A stretch of 64,000 bases of DNA, taken from assembly GCF_001540865.1 (NCBI RefSeq), contig NC_033645.1, forward strand, positions 1,051,687 through 1,115,686, read 5' to 3'. This stretch comes from Ananas comosus (taxonomy: Eukaryota > Streptophyta > Magnoliopsida > Poales > Bromeliaceae). Shown here piece after piece: positions 21,798 to 33,136 of the stretch. The position numbers and the translations under genes were made by a program. Every line of letters starts with the position of its first letter. The stretch's first letter is position 1. The notes under the pieces are model-generated. The model was not told where the DNA came from and made no database searches. It worked only from the letters and a program-made list of their open reading frames with translations.

Positions 21798-24171
21798 GAA
21801 GTCCGAAATTGACATGATATGATATGATACAAAATAAAAAGTAAATTACTTTGAATATTTTAGGTCGTATTGTAAATATTTTAGACAATATCCAGAGTAA
21901 TTCAACTAATACGATTATCAAACATGAACACAAGTTCATGAACTTGAATTGCTTAGGTCGTATTGTAAATATTTTTGCTTATCGGATTTTTCTTCTTTTT
22001 GTTGTCAATATCAGTTCACGTGAAATAGTTTACATTATATATATTCGCCGTGCAGGAATATGTATATAAGGTTATGTCTTAACAACTGCTTATCAAATCG
22101 ATTTGCTGGGTAACATTTAGTTAAAAATCCGGTTTCTTAGATGAGTACAATGAGATGGAGAAAAGGATGAGATCATGAATAGGACTCAGCCCAATTGCCA
22201 GGTCTAGATGAAGGCCATGGCCTAATAAAAAAAAAGAAATTGTTGCCTAGACCTCCTCCATTTCATACATTTTTTAATCTTCATAGCTTTATAAGTAAAT
22301 AACATCAAAATTAGTAAACTTTACTAAGTGATGAAGATTTTAATAACTGCAGGAATGAAAGATAAATTGGCTGGGAGGTCTAAAATGATACAGTGGACCA
22401 GTGTGACAATAAATTTGAGTCAAGGTCAATCCTACATAAGAGAGAAAGATTAGAAAGTTCTAAAAAGAAAAAAAAAAAAAAATCAAACTGAATTGAGTCA
22501 TGCATAGCTGTGGCTGTTTAATTCCGCTAATACGAATAAGGAATCTGGACTTTTTTTTCGCTACCTGAGAAGATGTGGTGGTCACACATCTGCTGCCTAA
22601 ATGATGACCCCAACCTAGGAACTGCAGGAATTCAAATTAACACACTTGCCATAATTTCGTATGCTATTTTTATGATCGAACCTCGAACCTGAAGGACGAT
22701 AATTTGCGAGTAATAGTGACCGACTGAAGAAAGTGGTTGTTCATAATCTCTGACCGTAGAATGATTCGGCTCCATTAACTGTAGTCGTAGCAGTCAAACG
22801 TGCACACTTTGATGTTCTGGAGGATTCGAAAAATTTGTAAGTGCTTAAAAGCTAGGATTATAAATGACAGTGAAACTATCGATTACTTTCAAAGCTTAGG
22901 TTTCTCTAGAATGATATTTTTTTCTTAAACTTTAATTATATCTTCAGTAATTCTTTTATGACCGGACTCAAGACCTATTGATAAGTCCAAAGTGAGAAAA
23001 AACTTCGCCACTACCAAATAGAGGATGCGAATTAATGTGAGCCATCATATCGTAGTTAATTTGCTTTCAAATTAAACGACAGAAAATTAAACAAAGTTAG
23101 GAGTCTTGGGGAAATTCGAATTTAGGATCTTCTACACTGATTTTGGCGAATAGTGCTTTTTTGATAATAATGGTAGGAGCAGCAAATATGAAAGACCGAT
23201 GCTCCTCCGGTGACAATTCAAACCACCATTTTATTGCATCTAAAGAAGAAGAATTTTGAATATTCCATACTTTCTAAGCTACTAAATCTGGTTGGACTTT
23301 GATCACCATGCTTTCAAACTTAAGCCCAAAAAAAGAGTTTGTTTCATGAGTAACTTCTTTTGATCAGTTGTCCAAGTCTTTGGCTATTTCTACCAACTCA
23401 TAACAATGTCTGTGCTTTCTTTGTTTGTTTGGCCAATGGCCAGTACTGGATTTGTCTCCGTTGCCGAATTTCTAAGCTGCAGACCTTGACTGGTGGAGTC
23501 AGCCTCAAGATGCTGGACCATACTGAAGTCTTCCCACTAGAACAATAAGCAAGTCCTTATAGTGGAAGACAAAACTACTTGGACTTCAACAGTTACCAGA
23601 TGATCATAGCTTGTGTGTCGCAGAATCTATTATTATTACTTTTCTCTCTCTCTCAAAAAAAAAAAAGATTACGTAAATTATACGATTGCAGATATATTTT
23701 CATGCTACTTCTATATGCCGAGAGAGAGTTATGAATGCGATCGAAAACTAAGCTGTTAGATCTGAATCCATATTTAGACAATCTACAAATTGTCGAGAGC
23801 ACGAATACGACCCGCCAATTCGAGTTGCCAATCTAGTCCTTGAGACATCGCAGGTCATTAAACCCTTGGCTCACAGTGTTTGGTTAGTTAATTCTTTGTG
23901 GACTGGGTTAAGTGGAACCTCCCATCAGCAACGGGCCAGAGTTGCGCAATTTTGAGCTCATCTTTTTATACATGCAAGCAGGAAGTGGGGACCCATTGCT
24001 TCTGGAAGCCACCTTAATAAAGACTTTGGCTTCTCTAGCTGTTGTCAGCAGAGAGTCTGTCCATTTCGGGAGGAATTCTACACTGTCACACTTACACCAC
24101 GTCATCAATAACAAACCAATCATATTTTTTCTTTTCAAACAAAAGTACAATAAAATTATTTTTTTATAATC
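21798..24171. other. Gene-poor spacer, no gene recognised
   Basis: About 2.4 kb with only short open frames. A frame at 23360-23548 and a stretch at 23908-24169 have somewhat exon-like composition, but no domain, splice context or partner could be recognised. No function is proposed. Confidence 0.4.
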
Positions 24172-24179
24172 ATGATGGG

Positions 24180-24732
24180 TAGGGATGCAAACGGATCCGG
24201 GTTGGCGGAGCTCCCGCCCCGATCCGTCCCGACGAGAGCAATAAATGGGAGAAAATTAATAAACGGATTCGGGGCAGAAAACAAGGTAAATTTAACAATC
24301 CCAGAATGATTCGGGGCAAGAAACGGGAGAAATTTTGACCCGCCCCGAATCCGCTCCGAAAATTATTTATATTTTAATGCCTAAAAAAATAATGTATTTA
24401 CAAAAAAATTTAAAATAAAAATAAGTTAGTACTCGCATTTCTAATGTATTTGAAATTTTTGAATTTTATTTTGAATTGTAATTGATAGTTTTGATTTTTA
24501 TAATTAATATTATTAAATTATATATATAATATTATTAAAAATTATTATTTTATATTTTACAAAATATTAATAACATTATAATTTTATAAAAAATATTAGT
24601 TGGCGGGGCGGATTTGGGGAGGCAGGTTAAGAAGCGAGGTGGATTATGGGATGTATGTTTTAACCCGTCACGGATTTGGAGCGGGAGGAGGGGCAGGGCT
24701 CCCCCTCCAGATCCGCCTCATTTGCATCCCTA
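24180..24732. mobile_element. hAT-type MITE with perfect 8-bp target duplication
   Basis: A 553-bp element starting TAGGGATGCAAACGGATCCG and ending with the exact complement of TAGGGATGCAAA. It is flanked by ATGATGGG at 24172-24179 and 24733-24740. It has the same termini and GC-rich ends as the element at 7757-8401, but in the opposite internal orientation. Confidence 0.9.
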
Positions 24733-25038
24733 ATGATGGGACATGTATATATCTAAACGGAGAGATTTGATTAATTTGTTACGCTATGTCACCAATATAC
24801 CCGGTGTATTCTAGATTTTTTTCCATTTCGGCCTTGGGAAGTATTTAGCAATAAAAAATATTTGCGACTGACTTTTGCTATGTTAGAAAGCAAGGACATA
24901 ATTTTGAAGCTTAAAAGCAAAAATAAAGCTTCCGATAATACTTCTCAAATTTTATAAAAAAAAATTTTAAGATGAATGTATGTATATCTTACACCTCTTT
25001 TAGAATATATTGGTAGCATTGCTTAAATGCAAAAGCAA

Positions 25039-25403
25039 AAATATAACTCGCACTTTTGGCCTTGAAACTATAAAATGGTGATATTTCAGCTCTCAAACTT
25101 TATTTTATTATAATTTCTGACACGAACATCTAAAATTATTGCAATTAAGTCTCTTAGACTAATTTAGTTGGTTAGATGCTGATATGCTGATGTGATATCT
25201 TAATTACTGCTACACCATTAATTACAAAATTGATATATTATCGCAACATCAGCAACAAATCAACATTTAGTTAATTAAATTGGCCTATAAGGCTTAAATG
25301 TAATAGTCTAGAAAGTTTGAGCTAGATGTTATAATAAATTAAGGCTTGAGAGCCAATCTGTAATACTGGTCACAGTTTGAGGACCAGAAGTGAAATTTAA
25401 CCT
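25039..25403. mobile_element. Long-TIR element (MULE-like MITE)
   Basis: The left arm (CGCACTTTTGGCCTTGAAAC, then CTCTCAAACTTTATTTTATT) is complementary with mismatches to the right arm over about 100 bp. The centre is AT-rich and the element is non-coding. Similar phrases (CTAATTTAGTTGGTTA) occur near 11095, suggesting another degraded member. Confidence 0.55.
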
Positions 25404-25725
25404 AAGCAAAACTAGACACAAACATACATTAATGTCCCGACGGGGCCGGTAGGGTCCGGTCCGGTCCGGTCCTTGCCTAACTTTTTTAGTTTCAGGCCCG
25501 GCCAATTTAGAGCGGAGCCTAAGCGAGATCAGCCCATGTAAGGCCTAGTTGTGAATTCAAGCCCATTATCTGAATTCAAGCCTATTAACAACCGAGCCCT
25601 TTTATGAATTCTAAAACCCTACTCAGTCTCGCCTCTCTCCATTTCCAGCAAGTATTCGAGGAAGGAGAAGAAGAAGAAGAAGAAGAAGAAGAAACTGAAA
25701 CCCTAATACAAAGAATCGCCCCGCC

Positions 25726-27273
25726 ATGGGGAAGCTCCCTCCTTCCATGCGCTCCGCCAAAGTCCCCCTCGCCCTCCTCAAACCCTCCCCTTCTTCTTCA
25801 TTTCCTTCTCCTTCTACTTCTCCTGCTCCTCCGCACTCCAAACCCTACCCCTTCTTCGCCTCCAAAACCCTCACCAAGCCCAAGAGCAAGAAGGAGAAGA
25901 AGAAGCAAACCCTAACCCTAACCCCAACCCGGAGGGGGAGAGCGCGCCTTGGGTGGAGGTACACCTCTTCCGGCGAGGGAGAGGCCCCGTCGGCTTCTTC
26001 CTCCACCTCTCCCCCTCCTTCTCCCCCGACCGCTCCACCTTCCTCCTCCTCCTCTCCCACTCCGCCGCCGCCGCTGAAGACGACAACGCAGACGACGCCG
26101 CGCTGAGCCACGTCGTGCGCGTCCTCGACCTCATGGCGGGCGCCGGGCACGCGCCGGACGNCCGCCGCCGTCGACCTCGCCGTGCGCGCGCTCTGCTCCG
26201 CCGGCCGCCTCGACGACGCCTGCGGCCTCGTCCGCCACGCGGCGCTCCGTACCGATCCCCGCCCCGCCCCGCCCGACGCCTACACGTACAACTTCCTCGT
26301 CCGCCGCCTCGCCCGCTCCCGCCCCGTCTCCGCTGTCTACGCATTCATCGAGGAGCTCCGCCGCGACGCGGGGCTTCGCCCCGACCTCGTCACTTATACC
26401 ATCCTCATTGATGCGGTGTGCCGCAGCGGCAACCTCCGAGAGGCGGTGAGGCTCCTCGGAGTCCTCACGGACGCTGGGTTCAAGCCCGATTGCTACCTTT
26501 ACAACACTATCATGAAGGGGTATTGCATGATGGATGAGTGCGGCGGCGTGATGGAGGTGTATAACCGGATGCGGGACGAGGGCGTGGAGCCCGACCTGGT
26601 AATGCAAAAAAAAGCTCCTTTTCCTCAAATACTTAAAGCTGTTCTATTCATGATGGTCCAATATGTGAGTTTAAAATAAGCTGTAGAAAATTAAATGGCC
26701 TCCACCTGGTCCGATACCATGTAAACCATACGAATTTATCAAAAAGTTGAAGCTGCTAGAGAACCTTGTTTGTAATTAATCGGTTATACTCGACAGGTAA
26801 CGTATAATACTCTTGTGTATGGGCTTTCCAAGGCTGGGATGATCAGCCAGGCGAGGAAGTTCTTGAGCGTGATGGCCGAGATGGGGCATTTCCCCGACAC
26901 GATCACGTACACAGCACTGATGAGCGGGATGTGCAGGAAGGGTGATGCATCGGGGGCGTTAGGGTTGCTGGGGGAGATGGAGCAGAAGGGGTGCGAGCCG
27001 AACGAGTGCACGTATAATACGTTGCTGATGGGGCTGTGCAAGGCCAAGTGTTTGGATAAAGCGGTGGAGCTGTATGGGATGATGACAGCTGGCGGTATGA
27101 AAGTGGATTCGCCGGCTTATGCGACATTTCTGAGGGCGCTCTGTCGGGCGAACAGGGTCGCTGAGGCTTATGAGGTGTTTGATTATGCAGTGGGCAGCAA
27201 GAGCTTGATGGACGTGGCTGCTTATATGGCTTTGGAGAACTCGCTCAAATGGCTGAGAAAGGGAAGAGTATAA
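25726..27273 (+). CDS. P-class pentatricopeptide-repeat protein, At2g17670-like, frame-disturbed
   Basis: P-class PPR proteins bind organellar RNA one base per repeat; a mitochondrial or plastid role is inferred from the family and the Ser/Pro/Lys-rich N-terminus. Exon 1 is 25726-26598 and exon 2 26797-27273 (GT-AG, phase 0), 450 codons in total. Six 35-residue repeats begin at PDAYTYNFL, PDLVTYTIL, PDCYLYNTI, PDLVTYNTL (across the splice), PDTITYTAL and PNECTYNTL, followed by a C-terminal VAEAYEVFDYAVGSKSL segment that recalls Arabidopsis At2g17670. Two breaks disturb exon 1. The frame moves by -1 within a CCCTAA-repeat tract near 25905-25923. It moves back at the single N (26161), which acts as one extra base. 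Between them the conserved reading (VEVHLFRRGRGP...VVRVLDLMAGAGHAPD) lies in another frame, and the starting frame meets a stop at 26104. Sequencing error is more likely than true inactivation. Confidence 0.85.
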
Positions 27274-27774
27274 TCAATTCGTTGGTAAGTTTGGCATTTA
27301 TAAACCCCCGGATTTATGTTGAAATTTACTTTTTGCTAGTATTTCATGAGAAATGAAAGTATGAAGTTGAGCCTAGATGCTATGTAGATGAGAGAAAGCG
27401 AAAAGTTCTGCATAAGTATATTACCTGTCGCTGAAATTCTTGCAGGTTACAAAAATTTAGTGGAAATTAAGATAAAATAAGTGAACACGGAGATAGGCAA
27501 AGAGATCCCTAGCTTGGGGGGTAAAAAGGAAATATATATTTGCTTTTGAAACTTCAATGCGAGATTGCATGCGTGAGATTGCATGTGCGAGTAAGTGATT
27601 GTTTACTCTCTGTTGATTGCCACTCTTAAGGTTGCTAAAATGAACTCTGGTGGAGGGCGGCCACCATTTATATCAGTAGTTCATCAATTGTTATTTTATT
27701 GATTTAGAAATATTCAAATCAAAATATTCCGTCAGATCTCTCATGAAGTAACATTAGAATAACTGGTGAGCTTA

Positions 27775-27860
27775 CTTGAGGAATAATTGCCTTTCCTATT
27801 TTTACTATTTATCTCTGCTTGAGGAATAATTGCCTTTCCTATTTTTACTATTTATCTCTG
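27775..27860. repeat. Perfect 43-bp tandem duplication
   Basis: Two identical head-to-tail units (27775-27817 and 27818-27860) start CTTGAGGAATAATTGCC and end TTATCTCTG. Perfect identity indicates a recent slippage event or a collapsed/expanded assembly. Confidence 0.9.
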
Positions 27861-28860
27861 CTGTCTTTTCCATTGACTAATTGAAAAGCTTGATTCGAAA
27901 TTGATGGTAAGTTTCGTTTGTAGTCAATGGATAATTTGTTGGGATTATAACTCTGAAAAAGAAAGATCTCCATTATTTTCTTTCAACTCGGGAGAAATAA
28001 TAACTAATTCAAACAACTGCTTCAAATACCGTATTGGGACGGAAGCAAGTACGTAGAAAGGATGTTGAAGATGTACTAAATCATCTAAAATCCAGCTCAA
28101 GAATTGTTAAAATAACAAGGTGTTTTTCTGCATGCTTTTCTCAAATGAAGGTGTTCTGTGCAATGTAAATCTTATTTAGCTTATCCAGTTTCTGTCTGTA
28201 AAGGATTCTGATTGTCAGGGCCTCTTCTGGATTTTTATTGCATCTTTGTATTGCAAAATTTATGCATTGAGGGCTTTTTCCGAAAATCAACAGCATGTAT
28301 ATTCTTATAATGCCGAAATTTCTTTCATTCATTCCCTTCTTTGAGATGTGAAAGTATAATTGTCGACATGGTTATATGAAGAAAGAGGCCTCATGCAGCT
28401 CATGCTCTGACTTGATTAGTTTGTGGTGTAAAGCATTTTATGTTGAAGGCGGACAATTTTTGTGTCTGAAATCAGGCTGTATTTAGATTCGGCTTATATT
28501 ATGACTTAACTGCTTTAATCGTTGAGATAATATTTTGAAAGATGTAAATGTGATATTCTTTTTTCCTTTTTCTGTGGTAGTCGAATGTCAAGGTGGAGGT
28601 GTGAAGCAAGCCTAAAGGCGGGCAGAATCATTTTCATGCATAGTCAGCAAACTGGTAATGAGCTATTACTGGAGGTATTTTTTTTTTAAATTTCGGGAAG
28701 AGAGCTTATTTATGGTGTTCTTTACTGAATAGCTTCTTAGTTATCAGGTATTCTGTGCACAAACATGTGTTTAATTGTAACAGCAGGTTATTAATGGATT
28801 ATGGCCATGGTCATGTTCCCCGCATGTAATCGAGCAGTTTCTGGGGCAGCTACACATATT

Positions 28861-28986
28861 AGCAGCCTCAACATGCTCCCACCAATTGAACCTTCAAAAA
28901 TAATGGCAAAACTAATGGCAAAGTCACTGATAGCAGCCTCAACATGCTCTTTCTTACCAATTGAACCTTCAAAAGTAAAGGCAAAC
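28861..28986. repeat. Imperfect direct repeat, about 72-bp period
   Basis: Both units contain AGCAGCCTCAACATGCTC and CCAATTGAACCTTCAAAA followed by AATGGCAAA or AAAGGCAAA. The second unit has a 6-bp insertion. Confidence 0.8.
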
Positions 28987-29895
28987 TTTGTACTGAAGTT
29001 GAGCAGCTGAATATTTGTTGATTTGTTAAAGCGAACAATTCTTTGTAAGAACAAGTGAATTATTCTGCCAAACAAGAAAAAATATATCTTCTGCTGTTCC
29101 TGTAAGAATACTAATGTTTGTATTTGTAACCTACACTAATGTTTTATTTTCAAGTTCTTTTTTCTCTTTGTTCGTAAACTACACTAATGTTCTATTTGTA
29201 ACCAAAGTGAGGATGCAAGGATGCACATTCGTATATGTATACATGTATGTATTAATTAATAATGACATATGTATGCATGTTGATATGTATATGGTTATGT
29301 ATATGCGAACATTTATTTTGAAGTTTTGAGCGGTTGGTTTGAAATTGCCCCAAATATGTAATCTAAGCTATCTCTTGAAATAGTGAGCCAATCCAAAAAA
29401 AGAAAAAAAAAACTTCTTAAATTAGTTAAACTAATATTTAATACTTTTCTTTATATTTTAATTTAGTAGTCAAAAGTTTGTACATCGCAAAGTTACTGGC
29501 TAATTTCTCTTTATTTGGGTCTTTTGGGTGGAAATAAAACTAGTTGAGTATTTGTTGTTATTAACTAGTTGGGTAAAATAAAACTTTGGTGATGATTATA
29601 ATCTAAGTGAGACATCAACTCAAGGAAGAAATCAAGATGTGATCCATTGCAAGTTTCAACACCAAGCACCCAATAGCATTTTAAAGAGCTCGAGATCTCA
29701 GCCTTGGATAATTGTTTATTTATTATAATACTCTCACCAAACCATAATTATCTAGGGTGAATTATAATGTCTCTGCTCTCAATGCACTACTAACTTGTGA
29801 GACCCCCGTGTGGTGGATCTTGTTACCTATAATAGTAGCATGACAACCTTTAAAACACTTCATCTCTTTGTACTATTGAGTTGTTAAATATGAAA

Positions 29896-30021
29896 CATGT
29901 TTGCAGCAATGGATGCAAGAACCATGCAAAAGAAGATTTAAATGGGTGTCACATGGGAGATTTGTTTGATGATGTTCTTGGTGCCTCCTCATCCAACTAC
30001 ATTATGGTTTTGGTTTATAAG
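29896..30021 (+). promoter_or_regulatory. DUF241 promoter module, gene at 30092
   Basis: Diverged copy of the array's promoter module: TTTGCAGCAATGGATGCAAG (core), GTGTCACATGGGAGA, GATGTTCTTGGTGCCTCC, then TTATAA at 30015-30020. The core lies about 115 bp before the TATA box. Confidence 0.6.
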
Positions 30022-30091
30022 CAAAGGGGGAGTTGAATGATCAATCTTATCACTCTCACAAGAAGAAGTCCTTGATAACTTAGGAGCAAAA

Positions 30092-30916
30092 ATGGCTTGT
30101 CATTTTCGATCCATAAGTATGCCTACGAAACGCTCCGCCGTGCTGAAGTTTGAAGAAGTGCCGCAGAAGCTAAGAGCTTCTGTGGATTCTTCCTCCTCAA
30201 CCGCGCAGATGATGTTAGATAGGGTGAGAGGGATCGGATATTTGTATGAATGCATCGAGGAGCTTCTTTCTTTGCCGAGCAACCAAAATGGTCTATCGCA
30301 CCCGCAACAATGGAAATGGGTGGAAGGAGAACTGGAAGAGTCTGTTGCATTGCTCGACACCTGCAGTGCAATGCGGGAGAACTTGGCTGCAATGAAAGCG
30401 CACATTCAGGAACTCAAATTCACGATTCGAAAAGGGAAAAATGCAGCCATTGAAAGCAAAATGCAAGGTTACATTCGATTGGTGAAAAAGGCAAATAAGG
30501 ATATCAAAAAGCAGATGCTTAACCAGTGTGGGGCTATTTCTCACATGAAAAAGCATCAAGATCTATCAAACACAATCAGGCTATTGATCGAAGCGAGAGA
30601 GGTCGCTGTCTCTTTCCTCCAAACTGCTATGTCATTCTTGTCAAAAGAAATGGTCAAGCCCAAGACTAGCAAGTGGCCTCTTCTCTCGAAGACATTTCAA
30701 AAGAGGAAAGTAGCATGCGATGAGGAGCGAGAGGATGAAACCTTATTCTTTGCTTCTTTTTCTAGCAAGGATTTCAATGAACAGAATGCTCTGACGGCGC
30801 AAAACCAATTGCAGACATTAGAGGCCATCATTGAAGGTCTAGAGGTTGGACTAGAATGCCTATTTAGACAACTGATCCATTGCAGGGTTTCGCTTCTTAA
30901 TATTTGTAGCTTATGA
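30092..30916 (+). CDS. DUF241 protein (array member A)
   Basis: A single-exon gene of 274 aa in the plant DUF241 family (PF03087), whose molecular function is unknown. It opens with the family signature MACHFRSISMP, followed by an all-helical region with YECIEELLSLPSNQN, LLDTCSAMRENLAAMKAHIQ, AIESKMQGYIRLVKKANKDI and REVAVSFLQTAMSFL. It ends in the conserved TLEAIIEGLEVGLECLFRQL and VSLLNICSL. There is no signal peptide or membrane span. The start is the MAC start shared by the paralogues; an upstream in-frame ATG runs into a stop. Its closest relative in the array is 36627 (SISMP, QKKWVE/QWKWVEGELEESVALLD). Confidence 0.92.
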   Translation: MACHFRSISMPTKRSAVLKFEEVPQKLRASVDSSSSTAQMMLDRVRGIGYLYECIEELLSLPSNQNGLSHPQQWKWVEGELEESVALLDTCSAMRENLAAMKAHIQELKFTIRKGKNAAIESKMQGYIRLVKKANKDIKKQMLNQCGAISHMKKHQDLSNTIRLLIEAREVAVSFLQTAMSFLSKEMVKPKTSKWPLLSKTFQKRKVACDEEREDETLFFASFSSKDFNEQNALTAQNQLQTLEAIIEGLEVGLECLFRQLIHCRVSLLNICSL

Positions 30917-30957
30917 AAGATTTCTTCATACCTTGATCCTCTAGCACTTATTAATTG

Positions 30958-30981
30958 GCATCCGCATTTTAGAGGATTCGC
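30958..30981 (+). other. 3'-UTR hairpin, gene A
   Basis: GCATCC-GCATTTTAGA-GGATTCGC: ATCC/GGAT stem with a 10-nt loop, 42 nt after the stop. It is the array-wide 3'-UTR element. Confidence 0.6.
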
Positions 30982-30989
30982 TGATTGGA

Positions 30990-32182
30990 AATCTTTCGTC
31001 CTTGTACACAAGTATACAACTCAAATGATGTATAGCATGCAGTTGCAAATTGAGATTGCGTGTCTAGTCCTTTTTGATCACAAGATCTATGCTTTTGCTA
31101 AGTTTTTAGTTCTCGTCTTTTGCTTGTACTGGTTTTGAACGACTTTGTTGCTTCCACAGAAGATTTGCATGATGTGTAAATTAGTTTCAGCTACTCAGAA
31201 CATTTACACACATCTGGGTGGAAAAGGACATAATTATGAATATTGATTAATAAGGCTTAGTGTATCTGGATGAATGTTTTCAGAGTAATTTCTTATGCAT
31301 CAGTCAATACTCGCAAAAATTTGACTTGAAGATCGATAAGCAGGTAAGATTGTTAGCGCTTAGTACTCTCTGATCCTCAACTAAGATTTCTTTTTTCTGA
31401 TTGTTTGGTTCTTCCTGTACTAACTACTAACCAACTAGTACTGAAAATCAGAAATAAAATTTCTCTACATCTGTTGATGCTCCTGGCACATGAAAAGTGA
31501 TGACAAAAGAATGACGCATCATTCACCATTTCTTCAAATGCTTTTCTACTTAGCAACCATCAAATGAGATTGAATGTAGAGTAAAAGAGACAATTTCAAT
31601 TTATGATCTAGCGGCGATTGTTTTTGTTTCGTTTGCTTTGTTGTTACCCAAATAGGGTTTATCCCTGTTTACTCAAAAAAAAAAAAAAAATTATGATCTA
31701 GCTGTCAAGCTACTCTATGCTGGGAATTTGCCAAGTGTTTAAGGTAGAGCGGAAAGGAAAAATTTAAACTTAGCAACTTAAGAACCGAAAAATGATTACA
31801 GTTTGTTGGGAACAATACACCCTTCTATGTGTTCTTTGGAGAGCTTTAAAGATCCAACTCTTCTTTACACTCAACGAGTTGCTTCACTTGCTATGATCTG
31901 TATATGAAACTGCCACAATTTGTCTTACAGGTTTGTCGAAATGAGTGCCTCAGGTAAGCAAGAGAGAAATATGTAAACTTTGTAAATAAGCAAGCAGACA
32001 GATATCAGTGAGTGAAACAACCTTCAGTCTCATTATGTAACCATTTAAGACATCTAATGGTTGTTAAAAGACAATAAATTTAGATAAATGTCTTTGTATT
32101 GTCGAATCAGATATACAATTTGTTGGATGTTTTGTACATGATGCTATATAGACTCTATACAATAAAAAATGTTGAAATTGAT
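30990..32182. other. Intergenic spacer with a tiny LINE insertion
   Basis: AT-rich region between gene A and the 3' side of gene B. It holds only the LINE tail at 31613-31690. Confidence 0.5.
31613..31690 (+). mobile_element. 78-bp extreme 5'-truncated LINE with poly(A) and target duplication
   Basis: The insert ends in CCCTGTTTACTC plus A16, like the 3' end CCCCTGTTTAATC plus A of the LINE at 44508. It is flanked by the 12-bp duplication TTATGATCTAGC (31601-31612 and 31691-31702). This is the signature of L1-type target-primed insertion. Confidence 0.8.
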
Positions 32183-32208
32183 AAACCGATCCTCTGCTAA
32201 TGGATCGT
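32183..32208 (-). other. 3'-UTR hairpin, gene B
   Basis: On the gene strand: AACGATCC, a 9-nt loop, GGATCGGTT; a 6-bp perfect CGATCC/GGATCG stem 34 nt after the stop. Confidence 0.65.
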
Positions 32209-32241
32209 TATCATGAGGGTTAGGGATCGGAGGTTGAGAAT

Positions 32242-33060
32242 TTATGAGCTGAGGATATTTAGAAGCGAAACTCTGCTCTGGATCAGTCGCCTGAACAAGC
32301 TTTCTAGTCCGTTTTCTAGACCTTCAATGGTGAGCGCCAACATCTGCAGCTGTCTTTGTAGCTTCACAATCTTCTCCTTGCTATCTTTGCAGGAATATGA
32401 AGAAAAGAGCAATACATCGTCGTTCTCTTCTTCGCATTCCACTTTCTTCTTGTGCAACGTCCTCGTGACGACAGACCACTTGCTCGTCCTCGGTTTCACC
32501 ATTCTTGTAGACAAGAATGAGAAAACAGATTGGAGGAAAGCGAACGTGATCTCCCTCGCCTCCATCGAAATCCGCATTGCGTTTAATAGATCTCGATCTT
32601 CTTTGATGGCTGCAACTACACATTTCTTTCCCATCTGCCTCTTGGTATCCTTGTTTGTGTTCTTACTCAAGCGAACGAAAGATCGCACTTTGCTTTCAAT
32701 AGCCGCATCATCTCCTCTCCGAACGGCGGATCGAACATCTTGAACATGCTCCTTCATAGCAGCCAAGCTATCCGTCATTGCGGAGCAAAGGTCCAACAGT
32801 CTGACAGAGCCTTCCAGCTCCGCTTCTACCAATTCCTTCCGGTTAGGATGGGAGAGAGCATTTCGGTTGCTTGGTAAGCAGAAAACCTCGTCGATTCGGT
32901 CGTACAAATCTCTGAGCCCGTTCAAGCCATCGCACATCATCTGCGCAGTTGCGGAGGATGAAGCCGCACAAGCCCGGAGCTTGTCGAGCTCTTCTTCGCA
33001 CTTGATCTCCGCAGAATGAGATTTCGAGGGCAAGCTGATGGACCGAAGATGGCAAGCCAT
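32242..33060 (-). CDS. DUF241 protein (array member B)
   Basis: Single exon, 272 aa, start MACHLRSISLPSKSHS. Conserved blocks are KCEEELDKLRACAAS, YDRIDEVFCLPSNRNALSHP, LEGSVRLLDLCSAMTDSLAA, EHVQDVRSAVRRGDDAAIES and a C-terminal TIEGLENGLESLFRRLIQ followed by VSLLNILSS. The family is all-helical and of unknown function. It groups with members C, E, G and H by its N-terminal SLP.(K/R)SHSAE(I/L)KCEEEL. It is convergent with gene A and shares much of its promoter with gene G. Confidence 0.92.
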   Translation of the reverse strand: MACHLRSISLPSKSHSAEIKCEEELDKLRACAASSSATAQMMCDGLNGLRDLYDRIDEVFCLPSNRNALSHPNRKELVEAELEGSVRLLDLCSAMTDSLAAMKEHVQDVRSAVRRGDDAAIESKVRSFVRLSKNTNKDTKRQMGKKCVVAAIKEDRDLLNAMRISMEAREITFAFLQSVFSFLSTRMVKPRTSKWSVVTRTLHKKKVECEEENDDVLLFSSYSCKDSKEKIVKLQRQLQMLALTIEGLENGLESLFRRLIQSRVSLLNILSS

Positions 33061-33136
33061 TCTTTTTCTGTTGGTTGTAGAAGATTCTTCTAATCTCTAT
33101 GAAATTTGCTTGGCCTGATCCTCGGCCTCGCCTTCT

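Larger units (their letters stand above)
27274..29895. other. Spacer downstream of PPR gene, no gene recognised
   Basis: The spacer includes probable 3'-UTR, a perfect 43-bp tandem duplication (27775-27860) and an imperfect direct repeat at 28861-28986. No coding region is supported. Frames near 28800-29010 derive from the direct repeat. Confidence 0.45.

Noticed and set aside
23360..24169. Candidate small genes in the 22-24 kb spacer
   Set aside because: Frames of 60-85 codons with no recognisable domain or consistent splice sites; insufficient support.
25604..25915. Open frame with a Glu run overlapping the PPR start
   Set aside because: Composition comes from an AAGAAG repeat and reading the PPR 5' end in the wrong frame; no domain, and the PPR frame with its Kozak-like GCCATGG is better.
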